Shown here in pieces: positions 55,124 through 63,311 of a DNA stretch of 64,000 bases. The notes beneath the pieces are model-generated. The model had not been told where the DNA came from. It ran no database searches and saw only the letters and a program-made list of their open reading frames with translations. The stretch spans positions 124,001 to 188,000 of the forward strand of contig NZ_JAILYJ010000008.1 of the NCBI RefSeq assembly GCF_019793465.1. The letters run 5' to 3'. Source of the stretch: Rhizobium croatiense. Lineage in GTDB: Bacteria > Pseudomonadota > Alphaproteobacteria > Rhizobiales > Rhizobiaceae. The translations under genes and the position numbers were made by a program. Within the stretch, counting starts at the first letter, position 1, and each line of letters begins with the position of its first letter.

Positions 55124-55148
55124 AACGCACAAGGGAACAAAAGGTTCA
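55124..55148 (-). promoter_or_regulatory. near-consensus EcfG promoter for the entericidin gene
   Basis: On the minus strand TGAAC-N16-CGTT, one mismatch from the GGAAC-N16/17-CGTT general-stress promoter of alphaproteobacteria. Confidence 0.4.
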
Positions 55149-55165
55149 ACGGTTGAAAGGCATCT

Positions 55166-56065
55166 TCAGGCGGCAACAGCCTTCGCTCTTTCGGCAAAAG
55201 CGCCGCGGATGCTGTCGGCCACTGTCTCGATCGGGCCTGACACCTGGGCGGCGGTCAGCAGCCGGATATCGAAGGAGCCGAGCTCCGGCAGCCCTTCCTG
55301 CAGTCCAAGGATCGCCATGTCCTCGCTGACATAGGAAAGCGGCAGCGGCGCGATGGCGAGATCGGAAAGCACGGCGGCACGCTGGGCCATCGTGTGACCG
55401 CTGAGATAGGCGACGCGATAAGGCCGCTTGTTGCGTTCGAGCTGGGCGAGCGCCTCCTGGCGCCAGATGCAGCCGTCCTCCCAGATCGAGATCGGCAGCG
55501 GATCGCGGCGATGCGCCGAACCGCATCGGGCGCCGGCCCAGACCAGCCGCTCGCGGAACACCACCTCGCCGCCGGTCGGGAACGGCCGCGTGGCGCAGTT
55601 GATCAGCGCCAGGTCGAGCCGCTGCTCCTCCATGCGCTTCTTGAGGCCAACGCTCATGTCGATCGTCACGTCGACCATGATGCCGGGATAGCTTTCGGCA
55701 AAGCTCTTCAGAATCCTCGGCAGCAGCCGCTCGCCGATATCCTCCGGAGCGCCGAGTCTGACGACACCGGTCAGCTCCGGCATGATGAAGCGCGACACCG
55801 CCTCGTTCGACAGCGCCAGGATGTTGCGGGCGTAAGAAAGCAGCATCTCGCCATGACGCGTCAGCGTCACCGAGCGGGCGTCGCGCAAAAACAGCGTCGC
55901 GCCGAGCTGTTCCTCGAGCTTCTTGATCTGCATGGAGACGGCCGACGGCGTGCGGAAGACGGCCTCGGCGGCGGTGGAAAAATTGCCCGTTTCGGCGATG
56001 GCGACGAAAGTGCGCAGCACATCGTTGTCAAGCAAAGGAATGGGACGGCGAAAGGGTAGGCTCAT
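55166..56065 (-). CDS. LysR-family transcriptional regulator (LrhA-like)
   Basis: 299 residues from the ATG at 56065 (MSLPFRRPIPLLDNDVLRTF). HTH in LRTFVAIAETGNFSTAAEAVFRTPSAVSMQIKKLEEQLG, then the substrate-binding domain. The LDNDVLRTFVAIAETGNF opening matches the LrhA/HexA branch. It is divergent from a small DUF1127-like gene; an inverted repeat between them (56095-56113) may be its operator. Confidence 0.88.
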   Translation of the reverse strand: MSLPFRRPIPLLDNDVLRTFVAIAETGNFSTAAEAVFRTPSAVSMQIKKLEEQLGATLFLRDARSVTLTRHGEMLLSYARNILALSNEAVSRFIMPELTGVVRLGAPEDIGERLLPRILKSFAESYPGIMVDVTIDMSVGLKKRMEEQRLDLALINCATRPFPTGGEVVFRERLVWAGARCGSAHRRDPLPISIWEDGCIWRQEALAQLERNKRPYRVAYLSGHTMAQRAAVLSDLAIAPLPLSYVSEDMAILGLQEGLPELGSFDIRLLTAAQVSGPIETVADSIRGAFAERAKAVAA

Positions 56066-56094
56066 CGTCGCATCTTTCAATTTTTCTGATTTAT

Positions 56095-56113
56095 AACCCA
56101 ATATCATTTGGTT
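56095..56113. promoter_or_regulatory. candidate LysR-type operator
   Basis: AACCCAATATCATTTGGTT is an imperfect inverted repeat (six of seven arm bases pair) in the gap between divergent genes, fitting the T-N11-A pattern of LysR sites. Confidence 0.4.
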
Positions 56114-56178
56114 TGATTGAATGTCAATCGCTCCCCATAGTCTGTGTATCGGAACCGATGCAGCAAAGGAGACTCGAC

Positions 56179-56388
56179 ATGGCGCAAGCAAGCACCTGGA
56201 ATATCCTACAGACCCTTTCCGCATTCAAGTCGCGCCGGCGCAGAGATGCAAACCACGAACATGCCCTCCGGGAATTGAAACGATTCCCATCGCACCTGCT
56301 GGCCGATTGCCAGCGTGAGGAGTTGCCTTTGCCAAGGGCAGCCGCTCGACCGAGTCGCCACCTGAGGATCGTGGAATCGCGCGCATAA
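56179..56388 (+). CDS. small DUF1127-like basic protein
   Basis: 69 residues, ATG at 56179 with AAGGAG 7 bases before. The middle HALRELKRFPSHLLADCQREEL resembles the DUF1127 pattern (RELxxLSDHxLADIGxxR) but is divergent; Arg content is high. Small DUF1127 proteins in rhizobia and relatives affect RNA or phosphate metabolism. Often paired with a divergent LysR gene, as here. Function not certain. Confidence 0.55.
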   Translation: MAQASTWNILQTLSAFKSRRRRDANHEHALRELKRFPSHLLADCQREELPLPRAAARPSRHLRIVESRA

Positions 56389-56537
56389 CGTGGGCAGCTG
56401 ACGATTTATCGGATCTTGGCGCAAGGTCACGACGGCTGCCGGAACACCCGCCCGTCAAAGTTTTCCGCCCCATTGATCCAACCTGGCCCTGGCGCCGAGC
56501 TGTCGTGACCTCGGATGCTCGTTCCGTCGAACAGCGA

Positions 56538-57146
56538 TCACATTCCACCCATGAGCTTGAAGGCGATGATCCACATGGTCGCAGCGACCAGTGTTTCCAG
56601 CATCCGCCAGGCCGATGGCTTGGAGAAGATCGGCCGCAGCCAGGTCGCGCCATATCCGAGGGAAAAGAAGAACAGGAAGGAACCGGTCACGGCGCCTGCG
56701 GCAAAGGAAGCCTGCTGCCCCGGATAACGCGTCGAGATCGTGCCGAGCAGCACCACCGTGTCGAGATAGACGTGCGGATTGAGCCAGGTGAGCGCAAGGC
56801 AGGTCGCAAGCGTCTGCCTGAAGCTTGCCGTTTTGGCCTCGGCCGCCGCGAGAGCGGCGTTCGACCGCAAGGCGGAATAGAGGCTTTTTGCTCCATACCA
56901 GGCGAGAAACGCGGCTCCTCCGTAACGCATGACCGGATCGAGCCAGGGCATGAGGCTGGCAATCTGCTGCAGGCTTGTAACGCCGAGCACGATCAGCACG
57001 GCGTCGGACAGCGCGCATGCAAGGCAGACGGCAAAGACATGCTCGTTGCGCAGGCCCTGGCGGAGAATGAATGCATTCTGAGCGCCGATCGCGACAATCA
57101 GGCTGAGGCCCATCATCAGGCCGGTAAAATAGATTGAAAAATTCAT
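56538..57146 (-). CDS. lysE: LysE/ArgO-family amino acid exporter
   Basis: 202 residues with six membrane helices. GLSLIVAIGAQNAFILRQGL near the start and LTWLNPHVYLDTVVLLG in the middle are LysE/ArgO signatures. It exports basic amino acids, typically Arg or Lys. It is divergent from the LysG/ArgP-type regulator at 57247, the classical arrangement, with a TTAGG...CCTAA repeat between. Confidence 0.9.
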   Translation of the reverse strand: MNFSIYFTGLMMGLSLIVAIGAQNAFILRQGLRNEHVFAVCLACALSDAVLIVLGVTSLQQIASLMPWLDPVMRYGGAAFLAWYGAKSLYSALRSNAALAAAEAKTASFRQTLATCLALTWLNPHVYLDTVVLLGTISTRYPGQQASFAAGAVTGSFLFFFSLGYGATWLRPIFSKPSAWRMLETLVAATMWIIAFKLMGGM

Positions 57147-57201
57147 CGCTTCTGCAAACGCCTTTCGCTTCGACCAGACTTCGCTAGCGCGGTGACGACA
57201 A

Positions 57202-57223
57202 TTAGGCTAATTAATCTACCTAA
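57202..57223. promoter_or_regulatory. candidate LysG/ArgP operator
   Basis: Inverted repeat TTAGG-N12-CCTAA in the 100-base divergent gap between lysE and its regulator. Confidence 0.45.
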
Positions 57224-57246
57224 CTTCAATTAAGCAGTGCTAATCC

Positions 57247-58176
57247 ATGCTTGACTACCCCGCCCTCCGTGCCGTTGCGACCGTTGTCCAGACAGGCAGC
57301 TTCGAACGTGCCGCGACCGTGTTGAACGTCACCCCCTCGGCCGTTTCGCAGCGCGTCAAGCAGCTCGAGGAGCGTCTCGGCGTTGTGCTCGTCGTGAGAG
57401 GCACGCCGTGCACGGCAACCGAAAAGGGAGAATGGTTGTGCCGCCATATGGAGAATGTCGGCATGCTCGAAGCCGAGCTCTTCGGCCAGCTGCCGGCGCT
57501 CGTTGATCCCGATGAACCGCGCCAGAGGGTGACGCTTCAGATCGCCACCAATGCCGATAGTCTCGGGACCTGGTTCGTGGAAGCGATGTCGACCTTCGCC
57601 AGAAACTCCTCATATCTGTTGAATATCGCCGTCGACGATCAGGATCACACCGCCGAATGGCTGCAGCGCGGCCGTGTAATCGCGGCCGTCACCAGCCTGG
57701 AAAAGCCGATAAGGGGTTGCCGGCGTTTCGCGCTTGGCGTTCTGCGCTATCATGCGACGGCAACGCCCGACTTCGTCGCCCGTAACTTTCCGCAGGGTGT
57801 GACCGCCGAGGCGATCCGCAATGCCCCGGCTCTGACCTTCAGCCAGAAGGACAGGCTGCAGAGCATCTGGGTCCGCCAGACCTTCGGACGCGATCTCGAC
57901 TATCCCACCCATTGGCTCCCCTCGCCGCAAAGCTTTGTCGAGGCAACCTTGTCAGGCATGGGATGGGGAATGAACCCGACTCAACTGACCCGCGAGTATC
58001 TGGCGTCCGGACGACTGGTCGAACTGGTTGCCGACACCCCTCTCGATGTTCCCCTGTTCTGGCAGATAAACCGCTTTGCCGCCGATCGACTGGCGGAGCT
58101 GACGCGCGAAGTCATCAGCGTGGCAGGGCGCAATCTCGGAAAGGACAAGTCGAAAACCGATTCCCCGGGCCTTTGA
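57247..58176 (+). CDS. argP: LysR-family regulator, ArgP/LysG type
   Basis: 309 residues. MLDYPALRAVATVVQTGSFERAATVLNVTPSAVSQRVKQLEERLG is the typical ArgP/LysG/IciA HTH. The effector domain has ALTFSQKDRLQ and LPSPQSFVEATLSGMGWGMNP segments found in the group. It is expected to activate lysE in response to basic amino acids. An in-gene run follows the same length as E. coli ArgP (297) plus a short C-terminal tail. Confidence 0.9.
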   Translation: MLDYPALRAVATVVQTGSFERAATVLNVTPSAVSQRVKQLEERLGVVLVVRGTPCTATEKGEWLCRHMENVGMLEAELFGQLPALVDPDEPRQRVTLQIATNADSLGTWFVEAMSTFARNSSYLLNIAVDDQDHTAEWLQRGRVIAAVTSLEKPIRGCRRFALGVLRYHATATPDFVARNFPQGVTAEAIRNAPALTFSQKDRLQSIWVRQTFGRDLDYPTHWLPSPQSFVEATLSGMGWGMNPTQLTREYLASGRLVELVADTPLDVPLFWQINRFAADRLAELTREVISVAGRNLGKDKSKTDSPGL

Positions 58177-58341
58177 TCGCGCCTGAGAAAATATCTCGAT
58201 CACACGTAAGCCTACGGCTGTCGCTCTCGCCGGAGAATTCCAAGCCGCGGGTGATAAAGGCTCAATAAATAAAGTACCTGACAGTACTAATTATGACGAT
58301 TGTTGGCTCCGCTTCCCCGGTGGCCGCCTTCTGCACCGTCT

Positions 58342-58824
58342 CTATGCGATGGCGATGATCTCCAGCTCATGGCCACCCACCTCCACGGCATCGCCGGCAG
58401 CCTTGCCCATCAAAAGCCGCGCCACCGGCGAGACGTAGGAAATCGATCCAGCCTTGGGCTCTGCCTCGTCCTCTCCGACGATCCGATAAGTTTGCACGCG
58501 CCCATCGTCACGGCGGAAGGTCACCGTGCTGCCGAAGGCAACCACGTCGGCTGACGTAGGGTCAGGCATCAGCTGAGCGGTGCGAAGTCTTGCCGCTAAG
58601 TAGCGAAGATCACGCAAAGGATTGGCAGTCTGCCGCCGCCGTTCATTCACATCTTCAATGATGCTCGCCGTATCATAGGCCTCACGCGCCTGCTGGAACT
58701 GCAGTTCGAGAGCCTTCAGCCCCGCTTCCGTAACGAGATTCGGATGCGGCGAAACCGGACGGTCGGGCAATAGGGTTTCCGACGCGGTTTCGAAACTCTC
58801 TTCTTTGGTAAAGGCAACGGCCAA
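58342..58824 (-). CDS. GreA/GreB-like protein without the acidic tip
   Basis: 160 residues. N-terminal coiled coil (ALELQFQQAREAYDTASIIEDVNERRRQTANPL, about 37-80) and a C-terminal FKBP-like domain (VVAFGSTVTFRRDDGRVQTYRIVGEDEAEPKAGSISYVSPVARLL). The tip Asp and Glu of GreA (GDLSENAEY) are replaced here (ANPLRDLRY), so it probably cannot stimulate transcript cleavage and may compete for the RNA polymerase secondary channel. A 26-residue N-terminal extension precedes the coil. Confidence 0.82.
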   Translation of the reverse strand: MAVAFTKEESFETASETLLPDRPVSPHPNLVTEAGLKALELQFQQAREAYDTASIIEDVNERRRQTANPLRDLRYLAARLRTAQLMPDPTSADVVAFGSTVTFRRDDGRVQTYRIVGEDEAEPKAGSISYVSPVARLLMGKAAGDAVEVGGHELEIIAIA

Positions 58825-58963
58825 TCAAGAACTCCATGTCAGGCGCAGTGCGCCGATCACTAACAGGGCGCCTGCGCCCCCTATTCTGAGACTATACATA
58901 CACCGACTGCGGACGAACCGCCAATCTTGCCCATCGGCAGCCGCTTTCCCCGCCACGACATCG

Positions 58964-58988
58964 GGAACGTCCTGCCGCGCATAGCGTT
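58964..58988 (+). promoter_or_regulatory. EcfG-type general stress promoter before the mgtC-like gene
   Basis: GGAAC-N16-CGTT, an exact match to the sigma EcfG consensus, about 75 bases before the start codon at 59065. Confidence 0.6.
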
Positions 58989-59064
58989 TATCGCCGCATA
59001 ACGCACAGGAGGATCGAATGCCCGGCGAATGGCGATATGTCTTCGACAACGACTGGAGCGAAAC

Positions 59065-59781
59065 ATGCCTTCGTTCCTGATGGATAGCATGCCGCTGACA
59101 CCGAGCTGGTGGGATATCGCAGCACGGATCGCACTGACGGTGATCGCCGGCAGCCTTATCGGCTTCGATCGCGAGCGCGGCGGCCATGCAGCCGGCTTCA
59201 GGACGACAATCCTCGTGGCGCTTGCCGCCTGCCTGGCAATGGTCCAGGCCAATCTCCTTCTGTCGACCTACGGGAAAACCTTCAGCTACTTCACGCAGAT
59301 GGACGTATTGCGCTTCCCCCTTGGCGTCCTGACGGGCGTTGGCTTCCTCGGCGGCGGAGCGATCCTCAGGCGCGGCGACATGATGACCGGCGTCACCACG
59401 GCGGCGACCCTGTGGTTCATGACGGTGGTCGGCCTCTGCTTCGGCGGTGGCCAGATTGTCACCGGAACGGTGGCGACGGTTGTCGCCTTCATCGTCCTCT
59501 CGCCGATGAAGCAGCTGGACGCCTGGCTGACCTGCGAACGCAAGGCGACGCTCGTCATCCACAGCTCCGAAGTCGATGTACCCGACTTGTCGGCGGTGCT
59601 GAACCCCTTGGGATGCCGTGCCCTCTTTGTTGCCTACGGGCCGACGAGCGATGGCCGAACAGGCGTGACGTTCGAGCTCCGATGGATGGCAAAGGACCGC
59701 GAGGCGTCATCCCGGGCGATTTTGAACGCACTTTCCGGCCATGATGTCGCGGGTTTCTCGATGCAATCGACGACGACCTGA
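59065..59781 (+). CDS. MgtC/SapB-family membrane protein
   Basis: 238 residues, ATG at 59065 after GGAGCG. Four or five membrane helices with the MgtC motif RIALTVIAGSLIGFDRERGGHAAGFRTTILVALAA and GVGFLGGGAILRRG, then a C-terminal ACT-like domain (about 165-238). Family members modulate magnesium or phosphate homeostasis and acid or host survival. The exact GGAAC-N16-CGTT promoter upstream suggests control by the general stress sigma factor. Confidence 0.88.
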   Translation: MPSFLMDSMPLTPSWWDIAARIALTVIAGSLIGFDRERGGHAAGFRTTILVALAACLAMVQANLLLSTYGKTFSYFTQMDVLRFPLGVLTGVGFLGGGAILRRGDMMTGVTTAATLWFMTVVGLCFGGGQIVTGTVATVVAFIVLSPMKQLDAWLTCERKATLVIHSSEVDVPDLSAVLNPLGCRALFVAYGPTSDGRTGVTFELRWMAKDREASSRAILNALSGHDVAGFSMQSTTT

Positions 59782-59798
59782 GACCCCGGACGGCCTTC

Positions 59799-59984
59799 CT
59801 ATTTGGAGGCGTGCTCGGGCTTGCCCTTTCTCTTGGTCGAGGCGAATTCCTCCAGTTGCTTTTCGCTCATGGACTCGACCATCTGTTTCGAAGCGCCCTT
59901 CAGTTCCTTCTTGGGCGTCTCGCCGCGCTTGGCCGAGAGTGCGGCGCCTGCCGCCTTCTGCTGGGCCTTGGACTTGGCTGGCAT
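59799..59984 (-). CDS. DUF3008 small basic protein
   Basis: 61 residues: MPAKSKAQQKAAGAALSAKRG at the start and a Lys-rich end, the pattern of the DUF3008 family. Cytoplasmic, probably unfolded or nucleic-acid binding. GGAGG lies before the ATG at 59984. Convergent with the mgtC-like gene (17-base gap). Confidence 0.8.
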   Translation of the reverse strand: MPAKSKAQQKAAGAALSAKRGETPKKELKGASKQMVESMSEKQLEEFASTKRKGKPEHASK

Positions 59985-60118
59985 ATCGAAACCTCCTTCT
60001 CCTTGGGGTGATGCCCTCAACGCTATTGAGTTCGTCGGGCCTGTGCGCGGCCCGCTTTCCCGATATATTGCTTTCGACGATATATTGCGGCTCCGCCGCC
60101 GCCTTCACTCGTGGCCCT

Positions 60119-60214
60119 TTATCTTCGTCGGGTTCTCTGCTTCTTGACCACTTTGCCCTCGGTCTTTCCCTGGCGGTATCCCACCTTCGTCGCCTTTTTC
60201 AATTGCTTAGACAC
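60119..60214 (-). CDS. possible very small basic protein (31 residues)
   Basis: GTG at 60214 with AAGGG upstream opens VSKQLKKATKVGYRQGKTEG followed by a Lys/Arg-rich tail and a stop at 60119. Eleven or more of 31 residues are Lys or Arg. It lies between DUF2171 and DUF3008 genes, in a setting of small stress proteins. Reality as a gene is uncertain. Confidence 0.4.
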   Translation of the reverse strand: MSKQLKKATKVGYRQGKTEGKVVKKQRTRRR

Positions 60215-60236
60215 ATGGCTTCCCTTGCGGCGAGAA

Positions 60237-60258
60237 GGCTGCGGCAAAAGCCGCAGCC
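60237..60258 (-). terminator. stem-loop after the DUF2171 gene
   Basis: Perfect 9-bp stem GGCTGCGGC/GCCGCAGCC with a four-base loop (AAAA on the plus strand), 9 bases past the DUF2171 stop; only a short T stretch follows. Confidence 0.5.
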
Positions 60259-60267
60259 GACCGCTCG

Positions 60268-60501
60268 TCAGTTGATGGTGGCCCACTGGCTGCGGACATC
60301 CCTGGCGTTCTTCGACAGGTGAACATGCGCGTCGACGTGATCGACCCAATCGATCGGGATCAGGTGGTGCTTGCCGTCTTCCGAGTCGGTCTTTGTCAGC
60401 TTGATGCGGGTGGGACCATCGAGATGATCGACCGTCCCCATATGGGTGCCGTCGGCAGCCCGCACTTCCATATGTTCTCGGATCTGGTCTGCAGAAATCA
60501 T
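60268..60501 (-). CDS. DUF2171-domain small protein
   Basis: 77 residues (MISADQIREHMEVRAADGTHMG ... HHLIPIDWVDHVDAHVHLSKNA). The PRC-barrel-like DUF2171 domain covers the whole chain. AAAGGAGG precedes the ATG at 60501. An exact EcfG-type promoter is 40 bases upstream, so it is likely part of the general stress response. Confidence 0.82.
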   Translation of the reverse strand: MISADQIREHMEVRAADGTHMGTVDHLDGPTRIKLTKTDSEDGKHHLIPIDWVDHVDAHVHLSKNARDVRSQWATIN

Positions 60502-60539
60502 CGTTTCCTCCTTTGCGTCATTGTCAGCTACGAAGCGGC

Positions 60540-60564
60540 AACGACGTGGAGCGGACTTGGTTCC
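60540..60564 (-). promoter_or_regulatory. EcfG-type general stress promoter before the DUF2171 gene
   Basis: On the minus strand GGAAC-N16-CGTT, an exact consensus match, about 40 bases before the start codon and just after the DUF2950 stop. Confidence 0.65.
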
Positions 60565-60581
60565 AAACACGCTCAGCGTGT

Positions 60582-61538
60582 TCAATCGGCCGTCACCTCC
60601 CAGTTGTCGTCCGGGTTGAATGTCCTGATGCCGGCTGCTATTTTCTCGGTCTCCCGGCCGAGATTGGCCTGGTAAACCGTACCATTCGCGTTTACTGCGA
60701 AAGTGTGCACGCCGGTTTCGCCATATCGGATCGGCCAGGCGATCAGGGCAAATCCTGCGATCATGTTGCCGTTGATCACATAATTGAACTCTCCGCCCGC
60801 GATGTTCGGCCCCTGACTGTCGATGATCCTGTAGCGGTAGCCGTAATAGCCCTCCCCGGCTTTCGCCTTGTCAAGCGCTGCATTGTCTTCGAGGGCGTTG
60901 CCCGCCGGGCTATCGCCCTCGCCCAGATCAGGCGACCAATAGAGACCGTCGGTTTTGCCGTCGCTGCTGATCAGTTTCTGGGCATATTCCAGCACGCCGT
61001 CATCGTCGTGATCGGCGAAGGAATATTCCTTCTGGGCGTCGACATAGGCCCGCATCGTGTCGATGGTCTGCAATTCGTTCTCGCCGACGCGGCGCTCGAT
61101 GATCTCCTCGAAGCCGGCGAAGGTGTCGAAGCACCATTTGCCATCGTCGCCTTTCACGATCGGAAATGGCAGAGGCCATAATTTGTCGCCGATCTCGATG
61201 ATCTTGCGGCCATCGACATCCTTCACGACGATCTTCTTCTGTGTGCCGTCCCGGATTTGTGCATAGCTGTCCATCACCCCTTCGCCCGCCTTCGCTTTCG
61301 CTGCATCAATTCCGAGCAGTGCAGCAAACTTGTCGAAATCATCAGCTGCGAGCGCCGCTTTAAAGGCGTCGACGGCCTGTTCCGGCGTCTCGAATAAGGG
61401 CGGATCGCTCTGCGAAGCGAAGCCCGAGATGACGGTTGCATCGGATGGCTCTGCTGCAGACATCAAAACCGGATCGCTGGCGAGAGCCGCAAGGGCGAAT
61501 ACCGAACCCAGAAGCATGTTTCTGACTGACTTTGTCAT
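60582..61538 (-). CDS. DUF2950 periplasmic protein
   Basis: 318 residues. Signal peptide MTKSVRNMLLGSVFALAALA. The mature part contains FETPEQAVDAFKAALAADDFDK, GDKLWPLPFPIVKGDDGKWCFDT and GYYGYRYRIIDSQGPNI, which identify DUF2950. Function unknown; genes for DUF2950 and DUF3300 proteins are regularly adjacent, as here (20-base gap). GGAGG lies before the ATG at 61538. Confidence 0.85.
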   Translation of the reverse strand: MTKSVRNMLLGSVFALAALASDPVLMSAAEPSDATVISGFASQSDPPLFETPEQAVDAFKAALAADDFDKFAALLGIDAAKAKAGEGVMDSYAQIRDGTQKKIVVKDVDGRKIIEIGDKLWPLPFPIVKGDDGKWCFDTFAGFEEIIERRVGENELQTIDTMRAYVDAQKEYSFADHDDDGVLEYAQKLISSDGKTDGLYWSPDLGEGDSPAGNALEDNAALDKAKAGEGYYGYRYRIIDSQGPNIAGGEFNYVINGNMIAGFALIAWPIRYGETGVHTFAVNANGTVYQANLGRETEKIAAGIRTFNPDDNWEVTAD

Positions 61539-61558
61539 GACGTTCCTCCTTCTTCCGG

Positions 61559-62917
61559 TCACCGGCGACGGCCACCGCCGCGGCGCATTTCTCCCCCGCC
61601 ACCACCGCGATTGCCGGCGGCCATGGCCTGGCTGCCTCGGCTGGACTGCATCTGAGCGCGCCTGCCGCTGTCGACCTGACCGAGCGCCGACGGCTTTCTC
61701 GGCCGGCTGTCGACCCGGGCCGCAGGTTTCGGCTTTGCGACCGGGCGTTTGGCGTTGACCCCGGGCGGTGCATTTTCGGCTGCTCTGTTCGGTGTCCTTG
61801 CGTCGGGCCGGCGGTTCTGGGCTGCCTGCGCCGCCTTTCCGTCCCCGGAAGCCGCTCCTGGATTGCCTGCCTTGTTGCGAGCGGCATTGACCCTGTCCGC
61901 ATCGATCTTGCTCTTGCGGACATCGTTGACACTGACTTTGCCCGGCTGATCGCGGACTGTGTTTGCTCGGTCGTTGCCTCTTGCTCCGACCCTGTTGCCG
62001 GCGTTCGCCTCGATACTGGTCCGGAAGGCGCTGCGGTCGATCTTGTTGAACTGCGCGCTGTCGAACCCGATCTTGCTGCGGTCGACGTTTTTCCAGTCGA
62101 CGTCGTTGATATTCACCTTGCCGTTGATGTTGTTCAAACAGTTGTTGCAATCGATATCGACGTTGCCGTTCCAGCGCCCGCCCCATACGCCCCAGCGGTT
62201 CCAGTCGACGGCAGCGGCCCACACCGCTCCCGTCACCACGCCCGCGAAAAAGGTGGCGGTCGGATAGTAGTAATTCGGATACGGCTCGGAATAGTAGCCG
62301 ATGGGCTCGGCCACATAGTTCGGTTCATACAGCATCTCCGGCGCGTATTGCGGAACGTAGATCTTCTCAGGACTGGCGGAGACGATCACGACGTTGTCGT
62401 TCTCCTGGCTGACCTTGATCTTGTCGTCGGTCTTGATGATACCGTCGGCGACCGCTTTGTCGCGCAGTTGCTGTATGGCGATCAGAACGTCCTTCTGCTG
62501 GTAGGAGAGCGCCTCTCCGAGAGACTGCGTCCAGTCCAGATCCTCGCTCATCATCGTGACGATCTGAGGGTAGTTCAGCAGCGATATGATGCTGCCGTCC
62601 CACGTCGACTTCGGCTTGAGCTTGGGCTGCTTCTTCAAGGTTTCGAGGAACCGGGCTGCTTCCACGACCTGCAGCGGATAGAGCGACGCCGACGTGACGA
62701 GCGCAACCAGTTCGTCTGGATAAAGCGCGATCCGCGCCACCAGGATTTCGAGTTCGTCCTCGCTCAGCGGCGCCGGCGCGTCGTCTTCCGCCGCGACGGG
62801 ACTGGAGGCGGCCGGCTCCTGCGCGGCGGCGGTCAGAGTTAGATGTGGCGAAAACGGAAACCCTGCAAAAGGCAGGAACAAGCCAGTGGCGAGTAACAAT
62901 GCGTGAGGTTTAGCCAT
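61559..62917 (-). CDS. DUF3300 secreted protein with low-complexity C-terminus
   Basis: 452 residues. Signal peptide of about 32 residues, then the DUF3300 domain (LSEDELEILVARIALYPDELVALV to YVPQYAPEMLYEPNY, about 50-205), a Tyr/Trp-rich link with an Asn-rich stretch (NVDIDCNNCLNNINGKVNIN), and a basic, disordered end rich in Arg, Gly, Ala and Asn ending GGGGGEMRRGGGRRR. Probably envelope-associated. First gene of a pair with DUF2950. Confidence 0.85.
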   Translation of the reverse strand: MAKPHALLLATGLFLPFAGFPFSPHLTLTAAAQEPAASSPVAAEDDAPAPLSEDELEILVARIALYPDELVALVTSASLYPLQVVEAARFLETLKKQPKLKPKSTWDGSIISLLNYPQIVTMMSEDLDWTQSLGEALSYQQKDVLIAIQQLRDKAVADGIIKTDDKIKVSQENDNVVIVSASPEKIYVPQYAPEMLYEPNYVAEPIGYYSEPYPNYYYPTATFFAGVVTGAVWAAAVDWNRWGVWGGRWNGNVDIDCNNCLNNINGKVNINDVDWKNVDRSKIGFDSAQFNKIDRSAFRTSIEANAGNRVGARGNDRANTVRDQPGKVSVNDVRKSKIDADRVNAARNKAGNPGAASGDGKAAQAAQNRRPDARTPNRAAENAPPGVNAKRPVAKPKPAARVDSRPRKPSALGQVDSGRRAQMQSSRGSQAMAAGNRGGGGGEMRRGGGRRR

Positions 62918-63311
62918 CTCAAATCCTCCTTGCGGTCAGACATGGTGTGTAGGCTGTCGACTATTGTATCTTCGCTCGTGCCGCATACTCCTCCGAGTGG
63001 AGGAGGATTGATAGCTAAACATCGGCCAAGCCGTCTTTTGCTCCGAATTTATAGCAAAAACAGCTCCAGGCGTAGTCGCGGAAGCGATCTCGGACGTATG
63101 TTACAGTAACACACTTACAAAAGCGGAGTTACGCGCGCAGACTAAATTCGACCGTGTGCAGGATCTCTCCTCTGCGTTCTGAGGAGTGTAAATGCCGCCG
63201 CCATGTTACCTCTCCTTCAGTTCAGCCGCTTGATCACGAAGTCATGGCCACGGACCACTGCATCTTTTGAAGGCGATATGGCACCAATTATCAGTGACGT
63301 GAGGGCGCGTG
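62918..63311. other. 394-bp intergenic region upstream of DUF3300 and the glycosidase gene
   Basis: Divergent promoter region. TCCTCCGAGTGGAGGA near 62990 forms a short palindrome. No further RNA or repeat recognised. Confidence 0.4.

Noticed and set aside
61559..62222. Extension of the DUF2950 frame upstream into the DUF3300 gene.
   Set aside because: DUF2950 starts at 61538 with a signal peptide and ribosome site; the upstream frame is a shadow of DUF3300.
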